Assembly (NCBI RefSeq): GCF_950023065.1
Contig: NC_088679.1
Coordinates: 52,638,001 to 52,702,000, forward strand
Reading direction: 5' to 3'
Length of the DNA stretch: 64,000 nucleotides
From: Planococcus citri
Taxonomy: Eukaryota > Arthropoda > Insecta > Hemiptera > Pseudococcidae
Below, piece by piece: positions 39,909 to 50,700 of this stretch. Numbering within the stretch: the first letter of the stretch is position 1; each line of letters starts with the position of its first letter. The position numbers and the translations under genes are program-made. The notes beneath the pieces are model-generated. The model did not search any database and was not told the DNA's origin. It saw only the letters and a program-made list of their open reading frames with translations.

Positions 39909-40482
39909 GTGGGTTTTACTCAGGGAGAGAGTAAATCAGACGGAGAAAAAGCACGGATCATGATAAAAATATGAGCAAATCTGCCCCCCCGCTCCTCTGC
40001 ACCTATTCCTCGCCCTAGCGGTACCACTGCCCCTCCGTACTTTTGCTGCGATGATGCAGTGCTATTTCTGGGTAAAACAGTGTCCAAGAGATGGTTCGGA
40101 GGCGGGATTATATGACATGAAGTGTATTGAATATGATTTCTGCACTCAGAATTGGAACACTGAGTTACCAATACACGTATAGGTACAAGATGAAAATGTC
40201 AATCATATTGCAGAGAATTGAAAGGTAGACTTTAAGTAGACTAATCAGTAACGATTTTTTGTGGAATGTGGTTAAAAAAAAGCTTTCTAGGTTTTGGTTT
40301 TTTGAATACAAAAAAAAATTTATCGGTGTGGAGTAATAATTTAAAAGATGACAATCTCGGTTTTTCGAGATGTAAAAAGGGTTAAATGCTGAGCATCTTT
40401 TTTATCTAAGTAGCCAAATTATCAAATATCAACCTCGTAGGGACGGTCAAGAAGAGGAAGTGAGAAATATAATCACTTGATT

Positions 40483-40833
40483 TTAGCGATCGATACATAT
40501 CTTACTATTTTGCACTGTTTTTATGTGCTTGTTCAATTTTTGAACAATCGTAACGTGTGGAGGTATATTGCCCTCTATACTTTGCTGTATTCTGATTTCA
40601 GAAATACATAGTTCGTAAGGATACGTAAAAAAGACTAGTTCTCTATCTTGGTATGTGGTCCAGTGATAACTTGTTAAATTTAGCCTAAAATTTTTGAAAA
40701 AATTTAGAATTCCTAATTTCCTATATGACGATTTAATTTTTATGGCGTCATATAATGTTTTTGAGTTGTCTATAAAATTTTTGAATAAGTTGTGACGATC
40801 AAAAAATGAATCTAAAAGGTTTTTATGAATCAA
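40483..40833 (-). CDS. Possible small ORF before the 3' LTR
   Basis: 116 codons on the element's coding strand, between ORF3 and the 3' LTR. The product is rich in K, I, N and aromatic residues, with no recognised domain, signal peptide or membrane segment. It may be a real accessory protein or chance in AT-rich DNA. The remaining 3' region (39909-40482, 40834-41438) shows nothing recognisable. Confidence 0.25.
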   Translation of the reverse strand: MIHKNLLDSFFDRHNLFKNFIDNSKTLYDAIKIKSSYRKLGILNFFKNFRLNLTSYHWTTYQDRELVFFTYPYELCISEIRIQQSIEGNIPPHVTIVQKLNKHIKTVQNSKICIDR

Positions 40834-41438
40834 AATTTGAAGAAGAAAGAATATCCTGTTCTAAAAAAAAGATAGTTTAACGTCACTAAAAAAAAAATAT
40901 TTTTGATATAAGATTCGACATAGAGGTGTTATGCAGTGTTAGATTCGTGTGATAGCTTACATATTTTTAAAACTAGTAATAACGCTAATAGTAACAATAA
41001 CACGTATGTACAAAATTTTACAAGAAATTAAATGATATAGATATTTTTTGAATTTTTCATTATAACGAGAAAATAGGACACATTGTAGGGTCGGGTCATT
41101 ATAGTTTTTCAAAAAATAAGTTTAAAGAGAAATGAAATTATGAAGGATACAGAATGTATTCTGAATCGATTACTTTGTTTATGATGAGTTGTCGTTGGTA
41201 GATGGCTTCGTGGCTGGAGACACGGTCTCACTGTACCACCGATGTAACGCAGCTCCTCTACGACGATATCTACGATGATCATATGTCTCTCGTATTAACT
41301 AGGCATCAAAAACAAGAAGGTATTAGTTTTATAGAATTTATTGTAATCCAATATATACATGCGTTTTATATTGGATTATTTCGTCATTTTATAGGAAAAA
41401 TAAAATTAGTAAAGGTATTTGTTTGATACTGTTACGAT

Positions 41439-43646
41439 TTATTCATCCTGTTGATCTGCTGAATCCGGAGATGGTCGATTTATGTAATCATCCAGGATTT
41501 GATCGGCTGACCTATTTTCCGCCTCTCTTCCTGCTTCCTGAGCCCACGACGGCGTCTGAGTGGCTACTGTCGTTGATGAACTGGGTTCACTTGGCTCATT
41601 GTGCTGTTCTTCTAGGACTAAGCGAGAAAGATTAGGTTCTACAACTGCGACAGGTCGGAGGAGTTCACGTAGTAACTCTCCTGGCTGTGGCGAGCTTGGT
41701 TTCGAAAGGGTGGCCGTAATAGATTCGGTCAATGTTGTTAAGAGTTTTAAAGAATCGGTAGAACACGGTGACTCGTTGTTATTGTCGGGTGAAGCAGAAG
41801 TGGAGGGAATCGGATCGTTGTTTACAACGTCTATAATAGGTAGGTCATCGAACTTAGCAGGGTCATTGGGTTTTTGTGTCGGTTCGTCCGCGTTTGAAGC
41901 GGAGGGTTGAGCGTCTGAGTGATCTGATCTGTCCAGATCACCTGTCTCATCGTCGGCACAAATACTATCATTGTTTTTACATTCTGGAATGAAACGTTTC
42001 CTAATATTGCGAACGATTTCAGCATATTGAGGAGATAGATAATATGGACCTAAATTATTCCATTGTGTTAATTCCAGGTGAATGTTGTCGAAAAGTTCAG
42101 AAATTCGTGTAACTGTACCTCCTAGCACTCTGTCCCATTCATGGGCCAGAACTTGGTTGATTTGGGTAACATAAGTAGCATTTAAAAGCTTATGCGGAAT
42201 AATGGGTAATATGATTAGTTCTTTTACACCCTTATTCTTAAATAGAGTGCATAGCTTTTCCATGCTATTGAAAAAGTCCGAATAAGAGGTACCTATGATT
42301 ACGTCGTATGTACCTATAGCCAACATAATTCTCTGTGGGAGAAATTTGAAATTATTTAGATAGTTTACTAAGTCGGCTGCTAGGAGGTCTTGTCTGTATA
42401 ATTCGGTACTTATGAGGCTTTCGTATGGTTTACGGGCTGTAAGGTATTGAACCATACCAAACATATGTCCGTCACCCATCATTAGGATATTATGAGCGAA
42501 AATTACGGCGACGTAAATTTCCTCAAAAACTTCTAACCCAGCTGCAGTGAAATTCAGCGGGTAACAATTTATCGGGTAAAATGGTAACAGTTCTGTAGAA
42601 TCTGTACCGAATCTTTTCAAATAACGTCTATGATTTGTCCAAGTTTCAGCCGGAGGTGCTCTTGTCTTGGGTGTTTGTGGACGTTTAGCACGTTTGGGGC
42701 TTTTGGCAGGACGGCCACGAGTACGTGGTCTACCTCGTCTAGTTCCCAATCCGCTGGGGTTCCAAAATTCTTTCGGTTCGCTTTCGTCGCAAGAATCAAT
42801 ACTAGCGCGTTTTTGTCCGTTGCTCTCTGTTGATTGGTTCAACGCAGAGGGCGATGGATTAAGGGGATTTGAAAATTGTGGGTATACCGTTGGTACAGGT
42901 GTACTCACCGGCTCGGGTCTTTTGAATAATGTTTCAGTTGAACATGAACCGATTGCGGTACCGCCGCAAAACATTAGCGGTTGTTGCCTCATTGGCAAAA
43001 AAGTTGAAGAAGTTGGGGTCGAAGTAGTTGAAAAGGGTATAGTTGGGTGCGGATTTTCGTAACGAAAAGTCGATGTACCAGTGGGATATTGTGGCGGGTA
43101 CGCAGGCGAATGAGGTTGTATAGGTATAGGGTCTATGTTCGACGTCGATGTTATGTTTTGGGGACGAAAACCCAGAAACATATTATTCATCTGTTGGTCG
43201 AGGGCCATATTGTATTTCACCTGAAGATTTGAGAGCTCACGCTGGACATCGTCCAATTGTGCGCGCAAAGACGAATTTTCTCGGGACATCGTTGCCATAG
43301 ACGCTTGCATGCGAGAATTAAAGTCTCTCTGCATGGTTAACTGATTTTGTAAATTCTGTGCTCGAGCATCAGGATTTACGTAATGGATCATCCTTGCGGA
43401 ATGGTCTATGGCCGAATAATCTACTTCGGAAATTTTAGAATGGCAGTTTGGGTGAAGGCACGATGCCACTTTCGTGTTGTGCGCGTTAATTTCCAAACTT
43501 TCAGCAAGATGTTGTTTGAGACAGCTAAGATGATATAAGTGTCTGCAAACGGTCAGATAAATTTTGTCCTGGCCGGGCTCAGAATGAGGTCCAGTCAGAG
43601 TTAGGGGTCTGGTACATTTATCACAAATTAATTCGTAGTGATTCAT
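41439..43646 (-). CDS. ORF3: RING-like, coiled-coil, AT-hook, SGNH-like protein
   Basis: 735 codons, same strand as pol, in the slot where env sits in errantiviruses, but with no signal peptide or membrane segment. N-terminus: C8-x2-C11-x22-C34-x-H36-x2-H39-x2-C42-x20-C63-x4-C68, a RING-H2-like zinc finger except that the last pair is spaced x4 rather than x2. Residues about 93-157 are a coiled coil. Residues about 160-300 are P/S/T-rich and disordered. Two AT-hook-like cores (RRGRPRTRGRPAK, near 303-315) lie in a basic stretch. Residues about 380-550 look like an SGNH/GDSL esterase fold: MMGDGHMFGM (block I, nucleophile Ser replaced by Gly), LAIGTYDVI (block III, Asn replaced by Tyr) and GPYYLSPQYAEIVRNI (block V, catalytic His absent). 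The tail is acidic. It is probably a non-enzymatic nucleic-acid or chromatin-associated protein, possibly a ubiquitin ligase. It likely needs a spliced RNA. Confidence 0.85.
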   Translation of the reverse strand: MNHYELICDKCTRPLTLTGPHSEPGQDKIYLTVCRHLYHLSCLKQHLAESLEINAHNTKVASCLHPNCHSKISEVDYSAIDHSARMIHYVNPDARAQNLQNQLTMQRDFNSRMQASMATMSRENSSLRAQLDDVQRELSNLQVKYNMALDQQMNNMFLGFRPQNITSTSNIDPIPIQPHSPAYPPQYPTGTSTFRYENPHPTIPFSTTSTPTSSTFLPMRQQPLMFCGGTAIGSCSTETLFKRPEPVSTPVPTVYPQFSNPLNPSPSALNQSTESNGQKRASIDSCDESEPKEFWNPSGLGTRRGRPRTRGRPAKSPKRAKRPQTPKTRAPPAETWTNHRRYLKRFGTDSTELLPFYPINCYPLNFTAAGLEVFEEIYVAVIFAHNILMMGDGHMFGMVQYLTARKPYESLISTELYRQDLLAADLVNYLNNFKFLPQRIMLAIGTYDVIIGTSYSDFFNSMEKLCTLFKNKGVKELIILPIIPHKLLNATYVTQINQVLAHEWDRVLGGTVTRISELFDNIHLELTQWNNLGPYYLSPQYAEIVRNIRKRFIPECKNNDSICADDETGDLDRSDHSDAQPSASNADEPTQKPNDPAKFDDLPIIDVVNNDPIPSTSASPDNNNESPCSTDSLKLLTTLTESITATLSKPSSPQPGELLRELLRPVAVVEPNLSRLVLEEQHNEPSEPSSSTTVATQTPSWAQEAGREAENRSADQILDDYINRPSPDSADQQDE

Positions 43647-45748
43647 GTTTTGGAAAAAGACAAAAGAGAGGGATACGAAAAATACGAGAAAATTATTACG
43701 CGACTGTCTAGGTGATGGCGGAAAGGTTGCGAAAAAATTCTATTTAATCCCTTGATTCGTAATATGATGTATTATATTACGAGTGTCCACTTTCGGCGAA
43801 AAAACACAATATTTTGAAAAGCAAATTTATAAGCAATTTCGCGATTAATAATTCAACGAATTACGTTACCAAAAGTTGATACTAATTGGTTCCTCGGCAG
43901 GTTCGCTGAATTCCACAGTCAAGCTCGGTTGTAGCTGGATATGATACCTTGGTCCTTCTTGATATTGGCTTCTAAGTTCCAAGTCCAGAGAGGAGGTCTG
44001 CTCAGTACAAACGACACGACTAATATGATCGAGATGATTTGGAGATGTCGCTCTTCGACTTCGATCTTTTGAGTGGATCCTTTGGTTTTACCGTTTCCTA
44101 TATTTCTCAAAAAAAAAAAAATTTAATATATTCACCTCTTTTACCTATCGATTTTTCGATACATCTGTATCATTCTTTTTGTTGAAAGTCCGACAATAGG
44201 GGTGTATGTTTCGTCCATTTGAAGATATTCATGAGTAAGGGAGAATGAAGATGTGCTAACGGTAAAGGTAGTTACTGTTTTTTGGAGTTAATAGGAAAAA
44301 AGGAAAGTATTGTTTGTTATGAGTGGGTTCTTTCATCTATGAAGTATGGGTATTTATACATTAGGTGAATGGAAAGCTATGTTGTGATAACTTGAATGAA
44401 TGGATGAAGTGGTTGTTGGCTTCCTTTTGTTTGCAACGGCTTTGATCACTTGAGGATGCATTGATCTATTTGTCAATGGTTTTGTTCGATACATTGTTCT
44501 CGTATGTGTCGTTGGCGTGTGCGGTGCACCCTTACTACCGATCATCTTCATAGGTGGACTAAAAGGATCGTAAAAAAAATTTTATACATTTATTGGCAGG
44601 TGACTTGTTTCAATAAGTCAACCCTCTTTCGTTTTTATTCTATTAGTATTCTAATTGTTACATCTATTAAAGTATAATTTGCCGCAAAGGCAAGAATATG
44701 TTTAATCGTATTCTATATCGGCGTCTTTGTGCTCTTCATTCATATGCTATTTTGATGCGTATGCTCTAAATGGCATTTTTGAGTGCATCTTTGTGTACAA
44801 ATAATAGGTATTATGAATGAGTTTCCAGAATACGATTTTACAGTTAAAGCTTTATTTACCAAAAAGGCGTGAGAATTTGTGTTCGAGGCATTATGCTCGA
44901 ATATGTGCTTGTATATAAAAAAGGTATATTCGGACCATCGTAAAAAAAAATTAAATGACTAGGCAAGTGATCTGGTCATAAAAGACACTTGCTTGACGGT
45001 CCGATTTATTATTCATATATGTATAAACTAAAAAATAATTAAAAAAAAAAATAAAAAGAATTCGAGGCTTTTGAATTACAAGCCTGTATTACGTGTAACG
45101 AATCTATTTGTTCGATTACATGTGTGATTATTTGTATATTGTAAATAATAATAGTGTGTGTGTGTGGGTGGATTATCACACGAGTATATCAAAAGTTGGG
45201 GCAATTGATATGGTAATTTTTGGAATTTTTTTGTATAATAATCCACCGTGTGAAATATTAAGCGTAAGCTTTGCAATCAATGTTGCTTTTATATCTTTAT
45301 ATAGTTAAGTGAAGTAATTACAAGACAAAGATCTAAGTAATTTTTTGATCATGCAATCAAAGTACCAGATAATTACAACGACGAAATCGGATTCGAGTTT
45401 CATAAGAATCCAGACAGAATTATACGTCTGATCGCGCGTTTCATGTAATGATTGTCTCGTGTGTTACTTGTTCCTAAATTAAATTATTTAATTAACTTCA
45501 ATTGATGGCTTTTGGATCTATTCTGTCCGTGAGCTTTGAAGTTTTGTGCTTTGACATGTAGCTAAAACTAGTCAACCTACTGTGGTTGTTCACTCGAATC
45601 GTAAAAAGATTGCCTTACATTGTTTTTTTTTGAATTTATAGATCGCTGCTATAGTGAATAGCGATCTTTGGGTATCATGTTGATCGAAAAATCAACGGAA
45701 GATTTCCGTTTCATATTGGCCAATGTAAGTAGGCTTTGAGTTTTCTGA

Positions 45749-47497
45749 ATGCTACCTACTTTTTGGGGCACTTGCTTCTGTGCAATTGGATAGGTAGCAT
45801 TTTGGTAGGTCTAGGTTGACTGTATCGACTGTGTAACCTATTTTTAATTGACCTACCTCAAAGTTGCAATTATGGGTAATTGCAATTTTTTAGGAACTTG
45901 TCAAAGGGTTAATGTACTATATATTAAAAGATCAATCGATTATGATTGATTGCATGTTTGTAGGTCTATATGCCTATCGAATATGTTTTCTATGTGGATC
46001 TAAAATGTCCTTTTACGTAATTTTTATTTGTTGTGTGTATGCTACCTATTTTTATTTGGGGCAATCGTATTTTGATTTAAATTGCGTATAAGCAGCATAC
46101 ATGTTTAGTAGGTCTATCCTGCCTATCTAAACTTGTTCGATATGGATCTAGAGTGTCCATTATCAAATTTTTGGTTGGTTTTTAGTTTGTTTGTACTACT
46201 TATTTTTTGGTGCACTTGTCTCTGTGACATGTTGCATAAGTGGTACCTGTTTTTGATAGGTCTATATGCCTATTCTAAGGTTTATTTTATTAATAGTATG
46301 CTACCTATTTTGTGGGGCAACTGTTTTCTATTTTAAATTGCGTAGGTAGCATGTATGTTTAGTAGGTCTATTCTGCCTATCTAAACTTATTCAATATGGA
46401 TCTAAAGTGTCCTTTTATTGAATTAATTGTTTATGTGGTATGCTACCTATCTAGGGCAATTATTTTGGTATGAATTGTATAGGTAGCATTTATTTGCTTT
46501 ATATTTTCGTATTTCTAAATTAAAAACCCACCCATCATGTTTGATTAATCCCTGTAACATGTTCAAATTAATTGAATGTGATTAAAAAATGGATTTTTTG
46601 CGCTCTTTCTATTAAAAAATATTTCTAAAAAGGGGAATAAAATTCCAACCCCATACAGAAATGATTTTTTTGTTAAATTTCATTTGTTTTATCTTAAAAC
46701 AAAAAGTTTCTTGGAAGAATAATCATATGAAATGATTATGTTAATTTTTAATTTGTTTATCCATATTAATTTACATTTGTGTTGAAAATTTTCGTAAAAA
46801 TGCCTGGGGGTTACTTCATTATTGAAAAGAAAATTACTAGGGACATCCGGAAAGAGGTCAACCGGGAAATCTTGAGAAGAAAATCTGACTAGTCTCATGA
46901 ACATTGGTCATCATGGTATTTTGAAATTTTATAAATGTCAATTTCAAATTCTCCTGTATATTTTCGGTAGTAGAGAGAATTTCGATTATCTGAATAATTT
47001 TACCAAGAATTCTGTCTATTATTCGGAACCAGTTAACATTGAAAAAGAAAGGTTTAAGAATTCGATATGTCTGAGGATGACCTATTTTTTTTTTTTTTAA
47101 AAGTTCAAGGAGAACCTAGAGAACGAAGGTTTTTGTTCCGGAATTGCAATAATTCTACCAAGATTCCTTTCTATTGACAAGGGATCTGCAATCGCATGAA
47201 CGCATGTGAGTGTAGTGTAGGTATTTAATTTCCTTCTCAAAAATTTACGTATTCGAAAATAAAGTGACAACTTTGATGAGGAGTTTGTGGTAACTTTTGA
47301 AGGTACCTGAGAACTAATTGAAGGTTTTTTAATTTTAACAATTCACGATCTTTCGAACGTAATGTTTTCGTTGATCGTTTTGGTTTTACTCTTCTCGGAG
47401 TTACTTTTTGCATCTGTGGGTGCAAGTAAGTAATTTTTTATTTTTTATTGTGTTACCTATTCGGGGCAACTGCTTTGTGCAATTGGGTAGGTAACAC
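45749..47497. repeat. Array of six related hairpins
   Basis: Perfect or near-perfect stems ATGCTACCTA/TAGGTAGCAT occur at 45749-45800, 46298-46352 and 46440-46489, with degenerate copies near 46038-46100 and 46195-46246. A variant at 47450-47497 has GTGTTACCTA pairing with TAGGTAACAC, so two base pairs changed on both sides. Most loops contain GGGGCA and a later TTGC or TGC. Copies are separated by a shared linker with TAGGTCTAT and ATGGATCTA. Confidence 0.85.
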
Positions 47498-47534
47498 GGT
47501 TTGCATGGTAGATCTATGTGTCTACTCGATTAAA

Positions 47535-47775
47535 CTCTGTGAGGATCTATTTGTCCTTCTACGTGAGTATATATGGTTATCTCTGTGATAACTCTAAATT
47601 TTTATTTTTCATACCCTGTGAGGATCTATTTGTCCTTCTATGTGGGTGTATATGGTTATCTCTGTGATAACTCTAATTTTGAATTTTTCATACCCTGTGA
47701 GGATCTATTTGTCCTTCTACGTGGGTATATATGGTTATCTCTGTGATAACTCTAAGTTTGATTTCTATAATTAAT
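47535..47775. repeat. 79-bp tandem repeat, three copies, 3' of pol
   Basis: GAGGATCTATTTGTCCTTCT begins at 47541, 47620 and 47699. Each copy continues through TATATATGGTTATCTCTGTGA. Copies differ at only a few bases. They start about 15 bp downstream of the pol stop in element orientation. Confidence 0.93.
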
Positions 47776-47790
47776 ATATTTACGTGTATT

Positions 47791-50700
47791 TTAGTTTATT
47801 GAGCATTCTTTTTGCTCTTCGGAGTCTGATTTTTCATCAGGTTCCATATCATAGAATCGCGGGTATGGGGGTTTATCGTCATCGGACGTATATTCAACCG
47901 CTTTCATATCCATATATTTATTCCATTTAAAATCTGGACCCATCCTTCTTAACCTAGCTTGTACCCTATCTGACTTCTTTCTTGAGGGGAGTGATGTGGG
48001 TCTCGCAATTTTTGCCCCAGTCCGTGGAGTATTTTGAGACTGGGATTCAAGGGGAAGGGATTCACCTATAGCTGAATCTGGCAAAATTTCTTGCGAGTCG
48101 TCTGGTTTCGTAAGTTTAGAAGGAGGAGACTCGGTTATGTCGTTACTAACTTCAGGTAATATCTGCTCTGAGCAGGTATTATCTATGGGTTGTTCGAAAA
48201 ATGTGTAGATTGTAGAATTTTGAGAATCGCTTGAATCTGAATTTTTAGGGGGTCTTCCTCTCTTTTTTGGTTGATTGAGGGGAGACTCTAATACGTTGTC
48301 GATGTATTCTTGTGATATGTGCTCCGGGCAGATATCTTCAAGGGTTAATTCAGAGTCAGTGAGTACTATAGAGTCGGGGGAATCGGATTGTTCTGTATTT
48401 TTTGGAGGTCTACCTCTCTTTTTTGTTTGAGTCGGAGGCGAGTCCTCAAGTGCCCCAGTCTCATCTGAGTCTTCGATAGTATTAGTAAATTCAAATTCGG
48501 GAGTATCTTTATTTTTCGGCGGCCTTCCTCGTTTCTTTGCTTTCTCTAAAATAGGAGGAAAATCGTCAAAATTTCCTGATGAATTTGATGTATTTTGAGT
48601 ATCGGAAGATTCATTTTCAGACCTATTTTTCGGTGGTCTCCCCCTCTTCTTTTGAGTTTGAGGGGGGTTGGCATTTGCCCCACTCGAAGTGGATGCTTCG
48701 GGGTTAGCAAGAGTTGAACCTTCTGGGATACGTTCGTCTAATTCAGAGGATTCTAATTCAGATTCCTCAGCACGTAAAGCACGAGCAAAAGCACGGTATT
48801 CACGAGCTGCTTTATTTACCTCTTTCATGACAGCTTCAGACGCTTTTTTGAAATCTTTCTTCGTAATAGCGATTTCAGTTTGTGGATTTTGGGAGGGGAG
48901 AACTTCATCCTCACTCTCTTCGTCCGAATCTTGTTGATCATCTGTCAGAAAGTCTCTAATTCGTTGTTCTAATGTTCGAGAGTCGATATGGGATTTTAGA
49001 CAAGCTTCAGTTTTTAAATTCTCTAAATTGTCCTTCGTAATAAAGAGAGTCAGCTGTCGAATATTAGAAACTCTATCTTGTGTAGAACCATCGGTCGGTG
49101 CTAATAAGTAACAATTATGGCCATTTCGTTGAATTACTCTAAATGGGCCTATTTTCTTTTGATAAAATTTTCCAGAAGTCCGTTTCTCATATGACGATTG
49201 TTTATGATTTGTCATAAGGACCCAGTCTCCTTCGTTGAAAAATGTAGGATCGGGATGGCTTTTATTGAAATTATATTCCTCCTCTATACGTTTGAGCCTA
49301 CGTTTTTCTCGAATAAATGTCTCAATGATTTGTTTATCGGACATATCTAAAATTTGGAGAGTTCTTTCTTCTATGTTGTAGACTGCCTGTTTAGCAAGAG
49401 CGTCCGCGATAATATTGGTGTATTCATGTCTTCTGGCAAAAACATGAATAAATTCTACTACCTCGAAATCTTTTTTGAGCTCAATAATTTCCTTAAATAA
49501 TTTTTCGTGATGTACTGGTTTATTACGAGAATTTTTCCAATTATTAGTTTGCCAACATGAAATCGTATTATTGAGGGCTTTAATAGCGTAATTCGAATCA
49601 CTCAATAATTTTACTTTTTGGATCTTATTGTATTTCAAAATTTTTAGAGCTGTGAGAATAGCAGTCAGCTCCGCTAGATTGTTTGATATCGGATACTCTG
49701 ACTCAGTTATCCGTTGCGAGACGTTTAACAAGGAGTCAGGAGCGAAACAGATCCCTATACCTGCAGTGGCTGATGCATCGCCGTTTTTCGAGCATGCACC
49801 GTCGGCTGTTACCCTAACATAGTCATCTGCATCTATAATGAGGTCGGTTCTAGGATCTAGCTTTCTTTGTAAACAGGTTGCTGTAGAGACGGAAGGAATT
49901 TCATTTTTAACCATTTTTTCACGAATTTTAGTAAGTTCACGTTTGAAGTTGAATTTCATACTTTGGTGAGGAAATTGTAAACTAATTGTATCTTCTATAC
50001 CCCAAGCTTCATTGGGTTTAAATCCAAATGAAGTGGGAGTGTTATTTATCTCAGTTTCTACCTCTTCGATGACCTTGTGCCATCCAGAGTGAGATCGCTG
50101 AGGGTCGTAGTGTTGGTTGAGTTTTACGCGAATCTTGTCCCCGATGCCCCTCATCGTCCTTTCGACTGATGAGGATTGCGGGTTGTATGCATTTGTGTGA
50201 GCTACCTGGATACGATATGATTCAAGTAGGTTATGCCAAGAGTCAGAAGTAAATTGGCAACCGTTGTCAGTGATTACCTTTCGAATCCTAACTTTGCGGC
50301 TCCTAATCTCATCAACTACATTTTCCATTTGAATGCATACTGACCTCTTTTTGATGTTAAAAAGAGTTCTTAACCAGACTCGATTCGTAAAAACATCTTT
50401 TACGACTAATAAGTATTTTGGATCATTTTTCATAGCTGGTAGAGGTCCAAAAAGATCTACAGATAATACGTCACCTAATGCAAAGGCTTCTATGTGAGCG
50501 TATTCTATTGTTTTAGGATTAGCGTAGTTTTTATTGACTTTGCATATGATGCATGAACCACAGATATCGCGAATGTATACAAGGGAATTTATATGGTAGA
50601 AAGTGCGTCGAAAAATTGCATCTAGCTTATTGGAACCGACGTGTCCATAAGCACAGTGCAAATAATCTACAGTATCGAAAAATAACTCATTAGGTAGGCA

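Larger units (their letters stand above)
43647..47790 (-). other. Non-coding stretch between pol and ORF3
   Basis: 4.1 kb with no credible frame. It holds three 79-bp tandem repeats just after pol, an array of similar hairpins at 45749-47497, a further hairpin at about 44931-45002 (arms TCGGACC and GGTCCGA with an inner GCAAGTG/CACTTGC), and a (GT)n run near 45154. ORF3 is far from the LTR promoter, so this stretch may hold the acceptor of a subgenomic RNA; I cannot point to one site with confidence. Confidence 0.7.

Noticed and set aside
41560..43062. Plus-strand frames of 116 and 131 codons opposite ORF3, and 113 codons opposite pol (52850-53191)
   Set aside because: They are reverse-strand shadows of long coding frames, with compositions expected from that.
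41439..43646. ORF3 as an envelope gene
   Set aside because: It sits where env would be but has no signal peptide, transmembrane segment, furin-like site or glycoprotein-like Cys pattern. It has intracellular-type motifs instead.
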